Shown here: in pieces, positions 63,574 through 64,000 of the stretch
How the letters are laid out: the number at the start of each line of letters is the position of its first letter
Position numbering within the stretch: position 1 is the stretch's first letter
Origin: Methylocystis sp.
GTDB taxonomy: Bacteria > Pseudomonadota > Alphaproteobacteria > Rhizobiales > Beijerinckiaceae
Assembly: GCA_016178015.1 (NCBI GenBank)
Contig: JACOUB010000007.1
Span: 1 to 64,000, forward strand
Reading direction: 5' to 3'
Length of the DNA: 64,000 nucleotides
Notes under the pieces: generated by a model
The model's database searches: none
What the model saw: only the letters and a program-made list of their open reading frames with translations
What the model was told of the DNA's origin: nothing
Translations under genes and position numbers: made by a program

Positions 63574-63716
63574 ACTCTTCTCCCGTGAAACGGGAGAAGG
63601 TGGCCCTCGCGTCAGCGAGGGTCGGATGAGGGCCGGCGCCGCTGCGCGAGCCCAACGGCCCTCATCCGACCCGGCTTCGCCGGGCCACCTTCTCCCGCGT
63701 CGCGGGAGAAGGGTTT
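63574..63716. repeat. TTCTCCCGTGAAACGGGAGAA-type double hairpin repeat
   Basis: CTTCTCCCGTGAAACGGGAG then AAGGTGGCCCTCGCGTCAGC; the mirrored half is GCCACCTTCTCCCGCGTCGC then GGGAGAAGG. The central part GGATGAGGGCCG / GGCCCTCATCC folds back. Same family as 21808-21912. Confidence 0.85.
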
Positions 63717-63795
63717 GCGCCCAGCCGATCCGCTTGCAATTGCGTGAAATTTCGTGTGCGACAGATATCAGGCGTTCCCCACGTGATTTGCGCTG

Positions 63796-64000
63796 ATGTC
63801 TCGATCTTCACATTTTCTCGACATGAAACGGCGCGGCGAGAAGATCGCCGTGCTCACCGCCTATGACGCTCCGACCGCCAAGGCCGAGGTCGAGGCCGGG
63901 ATCGACATCGTCCTGGTCGGCGACAGCGTCGGCACCAATATGCTGGGCTACGCGCACGAGCGCGAGGTGACGCTCGAGGATATGGTCCATCATATCGGCG
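63796..64000 (+). CDS. panB: 3-methyl-2-oxobutanoate hydroxymethyltransferase, N-terminal part (cut by window edge)
   Basis: First 68 residues of the enzyme that makes ketopantoate for CoA synthesis. Conserved blocks are LTAYDAPTAKAEVEAGIDI and VLVGDSVGTNMLGY, with the metal-binding Asp in GDSVG, then TLEDMVHHIG. The ATG at 63796 is a normal distance from LTAYDA. The gene continues beyond the window. Confidence 0.93.
   Translation, partial: MSRSSHFLDMKRRGEKIAVLTAYDAPTAKAEVEAGIDIVLVGDSVGTNMLGYAHEREVTLEDMVHHIG

Overview
The window reads as a chromosomal stretch of a high-GC alphaproteobacterium of the order Hyphomicrobiales (Rhizobiales). The evidence is gene order (uppS-cdsA-dxr-rseP-bamA-lpxD-fabZ-lpxA-lpxB, and a dcw cluster running mraZ to ftsZ-lpxC), the 6S RNA next to the 5-formyltetrahydrofolate cyclo-ligase gene, an Omp25/Omp31-type barrel protein, and many palindromic intergenic repeats of kinds common in this order. 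A Beijerinckiaceae/Methylocystaceae-like genome is a guess only. I see no tRNA, rRNA, insertion sequence, CRISPR array or phage genes.

Layout. 1-10838 (+): envelope biogenesis, with the end of uppS, then cdsA, dxr, rseP, bamA and the lipid A genes lpxD, fabZ, lpxA and lpxB; lpxI is not between lpxA and lpxB. 10840-11506: a hicAB toxin-antitoxin pair directly behind lpxB. 11873-13696: a GH15 glucoamylase/trehalase-like enzyme. 13843-34777 (-): division and wall cluster, transcribed mraZ, rsmH, ftsL, ftsI, murE, murF, mraY, murD, ftsW, murG, murC, murB, then a MazEF-like toxin-antitoxin pair, then ddl, ftsQ, ftsA, ftsZ, lpxC. Many joints are 4-bp ATGA overlaps. Upstream of mraZ lie four TGGG-type repeats at 10-bp period (probable MraZ operator), then RNase P RNA.

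35844-48575: mixed housekeeping: priA (with a palindromic repeat inside its reading frame), a membrane histidine kinase, cobS, a phosphate-selective porin behind a Pho box, the 6S RNA with the folate gene, a small-protein/nucleotidyltransferase pair, a PmtA-like methyltransferase with mnmA, and prs. 48607-52308: accessory island with a PIN toxin/Phd-type antitoxin pair, BrnTA, a decayed stretch and five small orphan genes of lower GC. 52519-64000: acyl-CoA ligase, an HlyD/ABC-2 exporter, ispA, a DUF1345 protein, a DegP-like protease, hemW, an outer-membrane barrel protein and the start of panB.

The most distinctive features are regulatory and structural: dispersed palindromic repeats whose TAG-bearing ends supply the stop codons of three genes, the MraZ operator, the Pho box on the porin gene, a 15-bp tandem repeat that encodes a tiny leader ORF overlapping the start of the folate gene, and toxin-antitoxin pairs placed against essential envelope operons. 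I did not find a clear new multi-gene system. The best places to look are the orphan island (50635-52308) and the NTase pair (44382-45060).
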